A DNA stretch of 64,000 bases from an uncultured Chloroflexota bacterium (lineage in GTDB: Bacteria > Chloroflexota > UBA11872 > UBA12225). This document shows, piece by piece, positions 9,489-16,603 of the stretch (positions within the stretch are counted from its first letter, which is position 1; each line of letters opens with the position of its first letter). Below the pieces are notes generated by a model, which had not been told where the DNA came from, ran no database searches, and saw nothing but the letters and a program-made list of their open reading frames with translations. The DNA is taken from the NCBI GenBank assembly GCA_902805635.1, contig CADCTC010000001.1, positions 62,001 to 126,000 of the forward strand, given 5' to 3'. Both the position numbers and the translations under genes were made by a program.

Positions 9489-9593
9489 TGCCTGTCCGGA
9501 AGATCAGCACCCGTTGCACGATAGATTGTGTACGATGGCCGGGGTGATCGCCCGGCAGATGGGCGCACGATCGATGGAACAGGAGAGCGGTTC

Positions 9594-10391
9594 ATGAAGT
9601 TCGGTACGCGGACGCAGGTGCTCAAGCAGCCGGCAGAGGGCGCATTCCACGCTGCAGCCAAGCTGGGGTTCGACGGCCTGGAGTTCGACCTGGCGCGCGA
9701 GTACACCGGCGACATCCTTTGGACGGCCGAGGGGCGCCGGCGGCTGCTGGACCTGGCCAAAGAGACGGGGGTGGAGGTGTCCTCGGTGTGCCTGGGCGCG
9801 CTGTGGGGGCAGACCTTTGCCTCCGATGACCCGACCGACCGGGAGCGCGCGGCGGAGGTCGTGACCGAGGCGGCGCGCTTCACGCCGGAGATGGGTCCCA
9901 AGGTCATCCTGGTGCCCATCGTCGGCGTGGACAACCAGCCTCCCTCGCTCGGCGTGGAGCGCTGGATCGAAGGGTTGCGCGCGTGTGCGCCCGTGGCCGA
10001 GCAGACCGGCGCGGTCCTGGCGCTGGAGAACGTGGGGCGCTCCCCCGCGAACTCCGCGCCCGCCATGCTGAACATCATCGACGCGGTAGGCTCCCCGGCG
10101 GTGAAGGCGTACTACGATGTGGGCAACGGCGCGAGCCTGGGCTACGATCCGATCGAGGAGCTGCGCCTGCTGGCGCCGCACCTGGCGCAGGTGCACATCA
10201 AGGGCGCCCGCGCGGCCCAGCTATGGGAAAACACGCTGGACATGACCGCGGTAGCGCGCACGCTCAAAGAGATTGGCTACGACGGCTACCTGGTCTTCGA
10301 GACGAAGGCAACCGAGCCCGACGCCAGCGAAGGCGCCGGGCGCAACCTGCAGCTGCTCAAGGAGTACGTGCGCGAGGCGTACGGGCAATAA
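9594..10391 (+). CDS. Sugar phosphate isomerase/epimerase (xylose isomerase-like TIM barrel)
   Basis: The ATG at 9594 is preceded by AGGAG at 9581, so the ORF-track start at 9528 is too early. The 265-residue product is a xylose-isomerase-like (AP endonuclease 2 fold) TIM barrel. Likely metal-ligand strands are in ALENVGR (Glu), AYYDVGNGAS (Asp), AQVHIKGA (His) and the late YLVFETKA (Glu). A Mg/Mn-dependent sugar or polyol isomerase/epimerase is likely, but the substrate cannot be read from sequence. It is monocistronic; a minus-strand small gene ends at the base after its stop. Confidence 0.82.
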   Translation: MKFGTRTQVLKQPAEGAFHAAAKLGFDGLEFDLAREYTGDILWTAEGRRRLLDLAKETGVEVSSVCLGALWGQTFASDDPTDRERAAEVVTEAARFTPEMGPKVILVPIVGVDNQPPSLGVERWIEGLRACAPVAEQTGAVLALENVGRSPANSAPAMLNIIDAVGSPAVKAYYDVGNGASLGYDPIEELRLLAPHLAQVHIKGARAAQLWENTLDMTAVARTLKEIGYDGYLVFETKATEPDASEGAGRNLQLLKEYVREAYGQ

Positions 10392-10556
10392 TCAGTGGCC
10401 GCTGCGGCGGTCCCAGTTGAGGACGCCGCCGGCCAGGAACGCGAAGAAGAGGCCGATCACGATGCCTGCCTCTCGCAGCGCGGGCTGAAGCAGTGCGACC
10501 ACGACACAGATCGCGGCGACGACGGCCAACGTACCGGCGAGTTGCTGGGGCTTCAC
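10392..10556 (-). CDS. Small two-segment membrane protein, 54 aa (absent from ORF track)
   Basis: This gene is too short for the supplied track. Reading the minus strand from GTG at 10556 gives MKPQQLAGTLAVVAAICVVV... with a second hydrophobic stretch (GIVIGLFFAFLAGGVL) and a charged tail, 54 residues to a TGA at 10392. Its GTG overlaps the stop of the upstream small gene by 4 bp (GTGA), a coupling signature used elsewhere in the window. The two transmembrane helices are clear, but I recognise no family. Confidence 0.6.
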   Translation of the reverse strand: MKPQQLAGTLAVVAAICVVVALLQPALREAGIVIGLFFAFLAGGVLNWDRRSGH

Positions 10557-10795
10557 ATCTGGCCCCCGTGGACCCGCTCCATGTCGAAGTGTTCGCGCAG
10601 CAGGTCCCCGGCGGCGCCCAGCTTCCAGAACAGCTCGCTGTCCAGGTGGCGCAGCACCTCGTCTTCACCCACCGCAATGGCGCGACGGTGGACGGCGGTG
10701 AGCAGGCGCTCCGCCTCGTTGAGGTCGATGAGCATGTCGCCCAGGGCGCGCAGCTCGTCTTCGGTGTCGATGCGTCGGTCTCGACTGCTGGCCAA
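10553..10795 (-). CDS. Small acidic helical protein, 80 aa, coupled to the membrane protein
   Basis: The C-terminal part of ORF-track entry 10553..11272 reads as a plausible protein, while its N-terminal part is a shadow of the plus-strand gene. From a TTG at 10795 it gives ASSRDRRIDTEDELRALGDML..., an acidic, leucine-rich helical protein ending EHFDMERVHGGQM. A start at the internal ATG (MLIDLNEAERLL) is also possible. The stop overlaps the 54-aa membrane gene by GTGA. Function unknown; a cytosolic partner of that membrane protein is inferred from the coupling. Confidence 0.5.
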   Translation of the reverse strand: MASSRDRRIDTEDELRALGDMLIDLNEAERLLTAVHRRAIAVGEDEVLRHLDSELFWKLGAAGDLLREHFDMERVHGGQM

Positions 10796-10898
10796 TAGGG
10801 GTTCCGGTGGAGCGGACTCTGCGGCTATGATAGCAACGGGTCCGCCACGCCCAGGTGTGAGCGCGCGGCCACTTGACGACCAGGACACTACAGCTTTG

Positions 10899-11417
10899 AT
10901 GCGCGACCTACTGGGCGAAGGCGGCAGCGTCTCCATCGATCTCACGCGCACCGAGCTGGAGGACCTGATCGGCCACCTGCGGACAGGGACCCGCTTGCAG
11001 CCGGGCCACCCACGCCAGCAGCGCCTGCTGGCCAAGCTGCGCGGCTTTGGGCCGGTACGCACGGCGGATGATGAAGAGGGAGGCGACACGCCGGACGGCG
11101 CGGTGTGCCCGCTGGAGCGCGACACGCCGGATGACGTATCTTGGCTGGCGGACTGGATCCATGGCCGCCTACACGAGCTGACCGACGGCGATGAGCGCGC
11201 CGTGATTTGGAAGCAGGCGCACCTGATCCGCTTCCTGCTGGGCCGCCTGCACGACTGGCTGGAGGACAACAACTACGGGACGGTAGCGGTCACGACGTTC
11301 CAGGCAGAGGCGCTGGCGGCGCACATCGCGCGCTACCTGGAGCACGTCGCCGCGTGTCCAGTGGACTCCACCGAGGCGCAGGACAGCGACGCTGACGAGG
11401 ACGCCCGCTCCCGCTAG
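10899..11417 (+). CDS. Hypothetical protein, 172 aa
   Basis: I chose the ATG at 10899 because third-position GC is low upstream and becomes normal there; AGGA lies 13 bases upstream. The protein begins MRDLLGEGGSVSIDLTRTELEDLIGHL and has an acidic middle. A helical C-terminal half (WKQAHLIRFLLGRLHDWLEDNNYG, then AEALAAHIARYLEHV) ends in a Ser/Asp-rich tail. No transmembrane helix or known catalytic motif is visible. The ORF-track start (10395) runs through the antisense of the two small minus-strand genes. Confidence 0.6.
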   Translation: MRDLLGEGGSVSIDLTRTELEDLIGHLRTGTRLQPGHPRQQRLLAKLRGFGPVRTADDEEGGDTPDGAVCPLERDTPDDVSWLADWIHGRLHELTDGDERAVIWKQAHLIRFLLGRLHDWLEDNNYGTVAVTTFQAEALAAHIARYLEHVAACPVDSTEAQDSDADEDARSR

Positions 11418-11436
11418 CGGTCGCTTCGGGGTCTCT

Positions 11437-11513
11437 GTTCGCCCTGAGCTTGTCGAAGGGCATGGTTCGACAAGCCTGTCCTGAGCAGAGCCGAAGGGCT
11501 CACCACGAACGGT
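11437..11513. repeat. Dispersed palindromic repeat, family A, copy 1
   Basis: The sequence reads ttcgccctgagcttgtcgaagggc, a linker, then cctgtcctgagc...gaagggctcaccacgaac. It is an imperfect nested palindrome built from tcgaaggg/cccttcga arms. Related copies lie at 29228, 31458, 51902 and 61621 in both orientations. It sits in the convergent gap between the 172-aa hypothetical gene and the VOC remnant. Such REP-like units are common in intergenic DNA and have no protein of their own. Confidence 0.85.
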
Positions 11514-11526
11514 GGTGACGACAGCT

Positions 11527-11745
11527 TCAGCGCGCTTGCCGCTGCATCAGCTCCACCGGGTTGCCCTCAGGATCGGCAATGAACAGGCCACGCACGGGGC
11601 CGGAGGGGAAGCTCAGGTCAAAGGGGCCGGCGGTCAGCGGCACGTCCCGGGCCTTGAGGTACTCGACCCACGCGTCCAGGTCGTCCACCTGCAGGCAAAA
11701 GTGCTGCAGGCCGGCCTGCTTGGCGGGTATGGCTACAGCTTCGGA
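11527..11745 (-). pseudogene. Glyoxalase/VOC domain remnant (C-terminal half only)
   Basis: Reading the minus strand back from the TGA at 11527 gives the C-terminal half of a vicinal-oxygen-chelate domain: SEAVAIPAKQAGLQHFCLQVDDLDAWV, then KARDVPLTAGP, GLFIADPEGNPVELMQ. The first beta-alpha-beta-beta-beta module is missing, and the frame meets a stop at about 11774 with no start codon and no ribosome site. It abuts the FliK-like fragment in another frame. I infer a dead fragment produced by a deletion that joined two unrelated genes. Confidence 0.65.
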
Positions 11746-12120
11746 GAAGTCGGCAGGTCGAGATCGGCCAGGATCCGAGCGGCATCAGCCGCCGGCAGCG
11801 ACGGCGCGCCCGTGCCACCGGCGGCGGGCGTGCCGAGCGCACCGGACGACCGGCGCTTGGTCCAGGCGCAGCACCAGACGGTCCGGAAACACCTCAGACA
11901 CCACCAACCGCACGACCTCTCCCTGACGCAGCCCATCCGGAGTCTGCGCTTCCACGCGGCGGCCGGCGAGTGAGAGGATGGCCCGGCCGGTGGCGGCATC
12001 CGCGGCGACGAGCACGTCCGCCAGGATGCGCTGGCCCACGCGCAGGGCCAGCGTCTCTAGGTCACGCGACACGCCGGACAGGGCGACACGGACGACCGGA
12101 GACGCGCCCTGGACTTGCAC
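11744..12120 (-). pseudogene. Flagellar hook-length control (FliK-like) N-domain fragment, frameshifted
   Basis: From a GTG overlapping the sortase stop, the minus strand encodes a small beta domain: LRVGQRILADVLVAADAATGRAILSLAGRR (split here only for reference), GLRQGEVVRLVVSEV, PDRLVLRLDQAP. It resembles the domain at the front of many FliK-type proteins. After LDQAP the frame becomes Arg-rich and stops at 11785. A second frame continues sensibly as GALGTPAAGGTGAPSLPAADAARILADLDLP before stopping at 11733, so one frameshift is inferred. The body of FliK is absent. Family assignment is tentative. Confidence 0.5.
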
Positions 12121-12845
12121 TAGCGGCAGGCGCGGACGACGACGCGGGTGTCGTAAAGACGGGTGGCGGGGTTCCAGCGGCCGCCGCAGGTAATCAGCGT
12201 CAGAGCAGGGCGGTCGATTGGCTCGAACACAGTCGCCAGGGGCGCCGTGCCCACCTGCCACTCGCGGTTCCACTCTACGGCGTACGTGCGCTCCTGGCCG
12301 TCCGCGCCGCGCACTGCCACCGAGTCACCGGCCTTGAGATCGATCAGGCGGCGGAAGACGCCGGGCGCGCCCATCCAGTCCAGGTGGCCGGCCAGCACGC
12401 TGTTGCCCAGCACGCTGTTGCCCAGCACGCTGTTGCCCTTCATGCCGGGGCGGGTGCTGTATTCGTACCAGCCCACCTCTTTGGCGCGCTGAGGCACGTC
12501 CATGGCCAGCTCCGGCGTCAAGCCGACCGCGATGACTGGAGCATTGACCGAGAGACGCGGGATGGTGAGACGGAGCGGCAGCTCCATGTAGTCCACGCGC
12601 GGCCGGGGCTTCCCGGCAGCGGTGTACGTCTGCACGTCTTCGGTGGGGATGGGGAGAAAAGCGACGGGCGTCTCCACCGGCGCCGCGCCGCGTCTGCCGG
12701 GCGCTGCGCAGGCGCCGGTAGCCAACCCGGCAAGCGGCACGGCGGCGGTGAGAAACGAGCGTCGTCCAAGCGAGCGCGGCACGGTCTGTCTACTCCGAGT
12801 ATCGGTTGAAAGGAGCCCCAGCCGTAGTATGGCATGGCCCGACAC
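12120..12845 (-). CDS. Sortase (class E/F type) with triplicated segment before the catalytic His
   Basis: A 241-residue sortase-fold transpeptidase. The catalytic triad is visible: His in AGHLDWMG, Cys in LTLITCGG, Arg in YDTRVVVRA. The N-terminus has an RRSFL twin-arginine-like motif and a hydrophobic segment ending LATGACAAP, so the protein is exported and may be lipid-anchored. Just before the catalytic His, the segment GNSVL occurs three times, encoded by three exact 15-bp repeats; homologues usually have one. It lies 21 bp downstream of a gene for an LPATG protein, its likely substrate. A start further downstream is possible. Confidence 0.88.
   Translation of the reverse strand: MSGHAILRLGLLSTDTRSRQTVPRSLGRRSFLTAAVPLAGLATGACAAPGRRGAAPVETPVAFLPIPTEDVQTYTAAGKPRPRVDYMELPLRLTIPRLSVNAPVIAVGLTPELAMDVPQRAKEVGWYEYSTRPGMKGNSVLGNSVLGNSVLAGHLDWMGAPGVFRRLIDLKAGDSVAVRGADGQERTYAVEWNREWQVGTAPLATVFEPIDRPALTLITCGGRWNPATRLYDTRVVVRACR
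12393..12437. repeat. Three exact 15-bp tandem repeats inside the sortase gene
   Basis: The unit cagcacgctgttgcc occurs at 12393, 12408 and 12423. On the coding strand it adds five residues per copy (GNSVL), in frame, immediately before the active-site His. Copy-number change would alter the loop length without a frameshift. Confidence 0.95.
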
Positions 12846-12866
12846 CCGGCGCAGTCCGGCCCTACG

Positions 12867-13652
12867 CTAGAGCGTAGGTCGGATGGTGGATGGGACGAGG
12901 CGCAAACGCGACAGCACACCCAGAGCGGCCAGCGCCGCCGCACCCATCAGCGGAAGTGCACTGCCGGCGGGCAGCCCGGTCGCGGGGAGGCCGGTTGCGC
13001 CGACCACGCGGGCCGCAGCGGCGGGATCGGCAAACGTGGCGGGGGATGAGGCGGGCTGCCCCGCATCGAGCGCGAAGAACACCAGCGCGTTCAGGTCAGT
13101 CGTGCCGGTATTCACTGCCTGGACGGGAGTGCCGCCGGCCGGGCCGACGAAGGTGCGGCCGGCGGGCACGCGGACGGTGCCGCTCTGGGAGCGGGCGCCG
13201 AATTCGCTGGCGATGATGAAGTACCCCTCCGCACCGGGATGCGAGTGCACAGCCGACTGGCTGCCCATGCCTCCGGTAAGCGACGAGATCCGCAGCGCAA
13301 TCTGCGCCGCGGTGCGAGGCACCGGCACGGCGCCCGTCTCGGCGACCCTCGTCCCGCCCGGCGTCGCCCCGCCTGGAGGCGCCAGCGTGAGCAGGTAGTT
13401 GCGCCCGTTGTACGCCGCGGCCACTCCCGCGTTTCCGGTCGCCGCCACCGCGGCATCGCCGGTAGGGAACGTCTCCAGGCGCCATACCAGCGTCCCGGCC
13501 GGCAACTGTGCCGGCGTGACCGTGCGCTCCGCCAGTGTCGTCACAGTAACCGCGGGCGGCGTCTGCGCCCACACGGCGGTCCCGCCGCCTAACAGGAGAG
13601 TCGTCGCAGCGGCGCTGGAGACCAGCGCCCGACCGAGTGACCGTCGTTGCAT
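12867..13652 (-). CDS. Secreted cupin-like protein with C-terminal LPATG sorting signal
   Basis: The start at 13652 (MQRRSLGRAL) has AAGGGAAA upstream and begins a standard signal peptide ending TAVWA; the ORF-track start is 46 residues too early. The mature part has a cupin-like segment (HSHPGAEGYFIIASEFG, then VPAGRTFVGPAG). The C-terminus reads LPATG, a hydrophobic stretch and a basic tail (SRLRL), a complete cell-wall sorting signal. It is 261 aa and lies directly upstream of the sortase, so a dedicated substrate-sortase pair is likely. A metal-binding cupin is inferred from the HSH motif; the ligand is unknown. Confidence 0.82.
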   Translation of the reverse strand: MQRRSLGRALVSSAAATTLLLGGGTAVWAQTPPAVTVTTLAERTVTPAQLPAGTLVWRLETFPTGDAAVAATGNAGVAAAYNGRNYLLTLAPPGGATPGGTRVAETGAVPVPRTAAQIALRISSLTGGMGSQSAVHSHPGAEGYFIIASEFGARSQSGTVRVPAGRTFVGPAGGTPVQAVNTGTTDLNALVFFALDAGQPASSPATFADPAAAARVVGATGLPATGLPAGSALPLMGAAALAALGVLSRLRLVPSTIRPTL

Positions 13653-14038
13653 AGTGTTTCCCTTCGTGTGCGTGGTGTGCTTCGTGCGCGAAGCGGGGCT
13701 GGTGTAGTGGTGGTTCGAGTACCCGGCACCGCACCCCGACCTAAACGTGCACCCGCACGGGCGGTCGTGTTGGGCGCCGGCGCTCCGCACCTAGTCCACA
13801 TGTACGCCGCCCGGCACCTGCCGGTCGCATGGCGCGCAACAGTGCCCGCCTCTACGCCCCGCCCGGGCAGTGAAGCCCTGGTGCAGCCAGCGCCTCGGAG
13901 TGGGGGCGGAGGTCGTCCGGACAGTAGTCTCGACGCCGCGGCCGCGCCATAAGTCGCGACGGTCTCCTGGTCTGCACCCGCCCTCCGCGACACGTGGTCC
14001 CTTATCGAGTGGCTCAGGACCGAGCACGGACCACAGAC
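13653..14038. other. Apparently non-coding stretch between cupin gene and flgC stub
   Basis: About 385 bp without a convincing gene. The ORF track has several overlapping ORFs in different frames here, none with a recognisable domain. It must hold the promoter for the cupin-sortase operon. I see no repeat or RNA signature; a degraded flgC body is the simplest reading. Confidence 0.4.
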
Positions 14039-14113
14039 GGCGATCACGTCCGTGCGCAGCCGTTGGGCGGTCAGCGACGACCCAGCGATTCGGAGCGCCG
14101 AGAAGAAGGACAT
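14039..14113 (-). pseudogene. flgC: flgC remnant (first ~25 codons of a rod protein)
   Basis: The minus strand has GGAG eight bases before an ATG at 14113, then MSFFSALRIAGSSLTAQRLRTDVIA split across the known FlgC start pattern (short helix, SALTAQRLR.DVI). In FlgC the next residues are ENIANANTT; here the frame continues as VCGPCSVLSHS with no rod-protein similarity. The ribosome site and start are intact, so this is a 3'-truncated proximal-rod gene. ORF-track entry 13589..14113 is this stub plus read-through. Confidence 0.6.
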
Positions 14114-14130
14114 TGGCGAATCTCCAATCC

Positions 14131-14156
14131 AAAGAAAAAGCTGGGCCTATGCCCAG
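14131..14156 (-). terminator. Intrinsic terminator on the minus strand
   Basis: Read on the minus strand: CTGGGC, loop ATAG, GCCCAG, then CTTTTTCTTT. This perfect six-pair GC stem plus T-run is one of only two clear intrinsic terminators in the window. It follows the coiled-coil gene (stop at 14245) and precedes the flgC stub. Confidence 0.8.
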
Positions 14157-14244
14157 TCCGAGTACTCGGCACAAGGATAGACCCGGCTGGGGCCCGGTCC
14201 TATGAAAGAGTCCCTAAAGGTACTCCCCCATGTGACGGATAGGG

Positions 14245-16458
14245 TTACGCTTCGGCGGCGAGCTGGAGCTGGCCGGGGTTGTTCTCCACCACCGTGAGGC
14301 GAATGCCAGGCAGGTCGGTGACCTGCGCAGCGAGATCGAGCGAGCCGTCGTGCTGGACCTCGAGATCGAGCACGCCACGCTCGTAGCCCAGGGCGCGTGC
14401 CTCGGTGACACCCGGCAGCTGCTGAATGGCGCGCTGCAAAGCCAGCGCGCGAGAGAAGCCTGGCACCCGCGAGATGACCACCGAGGTGCGCATCGGTCCC
14501 GCCGGCTGTTCTGGCGCAGCCGGAGCGGCCGGCGCAGTGGGGGCGGGTGGAGGTGCCGCAGGAGCGAGAGGCGCGGCAGCGGCCGCGGGCGCTACGGCTT
14601 CGGCAGCCGCTGCCGGTTGCGGCCGCGCCGGTGTGGCGGGTGGGGCCGGAGCTTCTGGGGCGGGCGGGGCAGCTACCTCCGATCGAGCGGGCGGGCGTGA
14701 CTCCTCGCGCGCCTGCGCCGGCCGCTCGGGCGCCACCGGCCGCTCAGGCGGAGTGGAGCGTTCCGGCGTGGCCGGAGCGGGAGGAGTCGCGGCGATGGCG
14801 TCCGCCGGCACGGCGGCCTCAGGAGCAGGACGCGACGCTGCAGCTTCAGGCCGTGGACGCTCAGGCGCGGCCGGGGCCTCCGGCGCAGTGGGCGCAGGCT
14901 CAGAACGTACAGGCGCTGAGCGTTCCGAGGCGGCAGGTCGCTCGGGCGCTTCAGGGCGAGCCGCCGCCACGGGTTCCGCCGCTCCGGGACGCTCAGGAGC
15001 GGACGGCGCTACAGGCTCTGGTCGGGCTGGAGCGGCGGGCGCGGAGGGCGTGGCCGGCGCAAAGGGCGTAGCTTCCCGCACCTCGGCCCGGGCCGGCGCT
15101 TCGGCGCGCGCCGCTGAGGCGGCTGGCCCGGGAGTTGGCGCAGGGCTTGGCGCAGACGGCGCGGCGGGTGGTGTAGGTGCAGGCGCGTCACGCACCGGTG
15201 CAGGCGGTGGGGCGCTCGGGCGAGCCGGCGGCTCCGCGGTAAACGTGGAGGCCGACGGAGATGCCGGTGCAGACGGGGCCACCGGCGCGGGGCGCTCCTC
15301 GCGCGGTGCAGCGGGCGCCGGTGGCCCCGTGACGGCTACCGGAGCCACGGGCGCGGGTGGAGGGGCAGCGGGAGTGGCCTGGACCGGTGCGGGCGCGGGC
15401 GTGGCAGCAGGCGTGGCGGGCGATGCAGGTGGCGCGATAGCGTCGGCAGGAGTGAAGCGCGGCGCTGCCGGTACGGCGGGCGCTTCAGCCGCCAAGTTGG
15501 GCGTGCTGGGGGCAGCCACTTCGGCTGCAGAGGGCGGCTCTGGGCGGCGTGCAGGGGTGTCTTCGCGCAGCGCGGCAGGAGCGACCGGCGCAGCGGCTGC
15601 TGGCGCAGCCGTGCCCTGTGGTGCGGAGGCACGAGGCGCCGCCGGTCGCGGGCGCTCGATGGTCGGTGCAGGGGGCATAGACGCGGCCGCGCGGCCGGTG
15701 TGGCTGAGCGTGCCACGCAGGGAGCGCAGTTGGTTGCCAAGCTCGCTGGTGAAGAAGGCGTCGATCAGGCTCTCCATGCGCGCCAGCTGCTCCTCGGCGG
15801 AGCGCACTTCGGCGGCGATGGCGGCGCGTCGTGCTTCGGCGTCGCGGACCATCTGGTCGGTCTGGGACTGCACCGACGCGCGCAGCGCGTCTACCTCGTC
15901 CTGGGCCTGGGAGCGCAGCTGCGCCGCCTCCTGCTGGATGGCGGCGCGCACGCGGGCAGCCTCTTCCTGTGCCGCGCCGATCTGCTGGGCAATCTCCGCT
16001 TGGGACTGGGCACGCAGCTGGGCCACATCTCCCTCGGCGGCGGCGCGTAGCGCGGCCACTTCACCTTCCGCCTGCCGGCGGGCGTTGGCGAGCTCCTCTT
16101 GCAGCTCTTGCTGCCGGCGGCTGATGTCCTCGTCCAGCCCGGTGCGACGCGCGTCGATATCCTCAGTCAGCTGCTGCTGCTCGCGGCGCAGGCGCACCAC
16201 CTCGTCCTGGATGGACTTGCTCTCGGAGCGCAGCTGGCGCAGGAACGACTCGGTGTCGCGCTCCAGGTCGTTGCGGAACTCGGCGGCGTTGCGCAGCGCT
16301 TGGGTGATCTCTTCACGGATGGCGCGCTCCATCCTGTCGTACAAGTCCAGGCGGCGCTGCGCCCAGGTGCGCTCGATGGTGACCTCGCCGCCGGCGGATG
16401 GAAGAACGGCGGTCGCCGTGTTGCCGCTACCGTCTGGTGACTGTGATTCCTGCGCCAT
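14245..16458 (-). CDS. Large coiled-coil protein with Pro/Ala-rich linker and small C-terminal alpha/beta domain
   Basis: The 737-residue product has a short N-terminal region, then a long coiled coil (about residues 30-250, heptads rich in Glu, Gln, Arg and Ala such as QQELQEELANARRQAEGE). About 370 residues of Pro/Ala/Glu-rich linker follow. A compact C-terminal domain begins RTSVVISRVPGFSRALALQRAIQQ and includes LPGVTEARALGYERGVLDLEV, reminiscent of a ferredoxin-like fold. No signal peptide or membrane segment is seen. A structural or polar-scaffold role is possible but unproven. The antisense ORF 14426..16597 is a shadow created by GC-rich Ala/Pro codons. Confidence 0.8.
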   Translation of the reverse strand: MAQESQSPDGSGNTATAVLPSAGGEVTIERTWAQRRLDLYDRMERAIREEITQALRNAAEFRNDLERDTESFLRQLRSESKSIQDEVVRLRREQQQLTEDIDARRTGLDEDISRRQQELQEELANARRQAEGEVAALRAAAEGDVAQLRAQSQAEIAQQIGAAQEEAARVRAAIQQEAAQLRSQAQDEVDALRASVQSQTDQMVRDAEARRAAIAAEVRSAEEQLARMESLIDAFFTSELGNQLRSLRGTLSHTGRAAASMPPAPTIERPRPAAPRASAPQGTAAPAAAAPVAPAALREDTPARRPEPPSAAEVAAPSTPNLAAEAPAVPAAPRFTPADAIAPPASPATPAATPAPAPVQATPAAPPPAPVAPVAVTGPPAPAAPREERPAPVAPSAPASPSASTFTAEPPARPSAPPPAPVRDAPAPTPPAAPSAPSPAPTPGPAASAARAEAPARAEVREATPFAPATPSAPAAPARPEPVAPSAPERPGAAEPVAAARPEAPERPAASERSAPVRSEPAPTAPEAPAAPERPRPEAAASRPAPEAAVPADAIAATPPAPATPERSTPPERPVAPERPAQAREESRPPARSEVAAPPAPEAPAPPATPARPQPAAAAEAVAPAAAAAPLAPAAPPPAPTAPAAPAAPEQPAGPMRTSVVISRVPGFSRALALQRAIQQLPGVTEARALGYERGVLDLEVQHDGSLDLAAQVTDLPGIRLTVVENNPGQLQLAAEA

Positions 16459-16603
16459 GCTCTACGTCCTTCTCCACGGCCCTCAACGAATGGGCAGTAT
16501 AGGTGTTCACGATCGAGGGTTCAACGTCCTGAGTGTTCGGCCCACGTCGCGGGTGTACGCTCCAGAAAGTCCTGCCAAGAAGGTCAAACATGTCTAGCTC
16601 TTC

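Noticed and set aside
13589-14113. 174-aa minus-strand ORF taken as a full gene
   Set aside because: Only the first ~25 residues match FlgC. The rest is Arg/Thr/Pro read-through that runs into the cupin gene.
14426-16597. 723-aa plus-strand ORF antisense to the coiled-coil gene
   Set aside because: Composition is almost only Gly/Ala/Ser/Arg from reading GC-rich Ala/Pro codons backwards. The minus-strand frame has a clear coiled coil and C-terminal domain.
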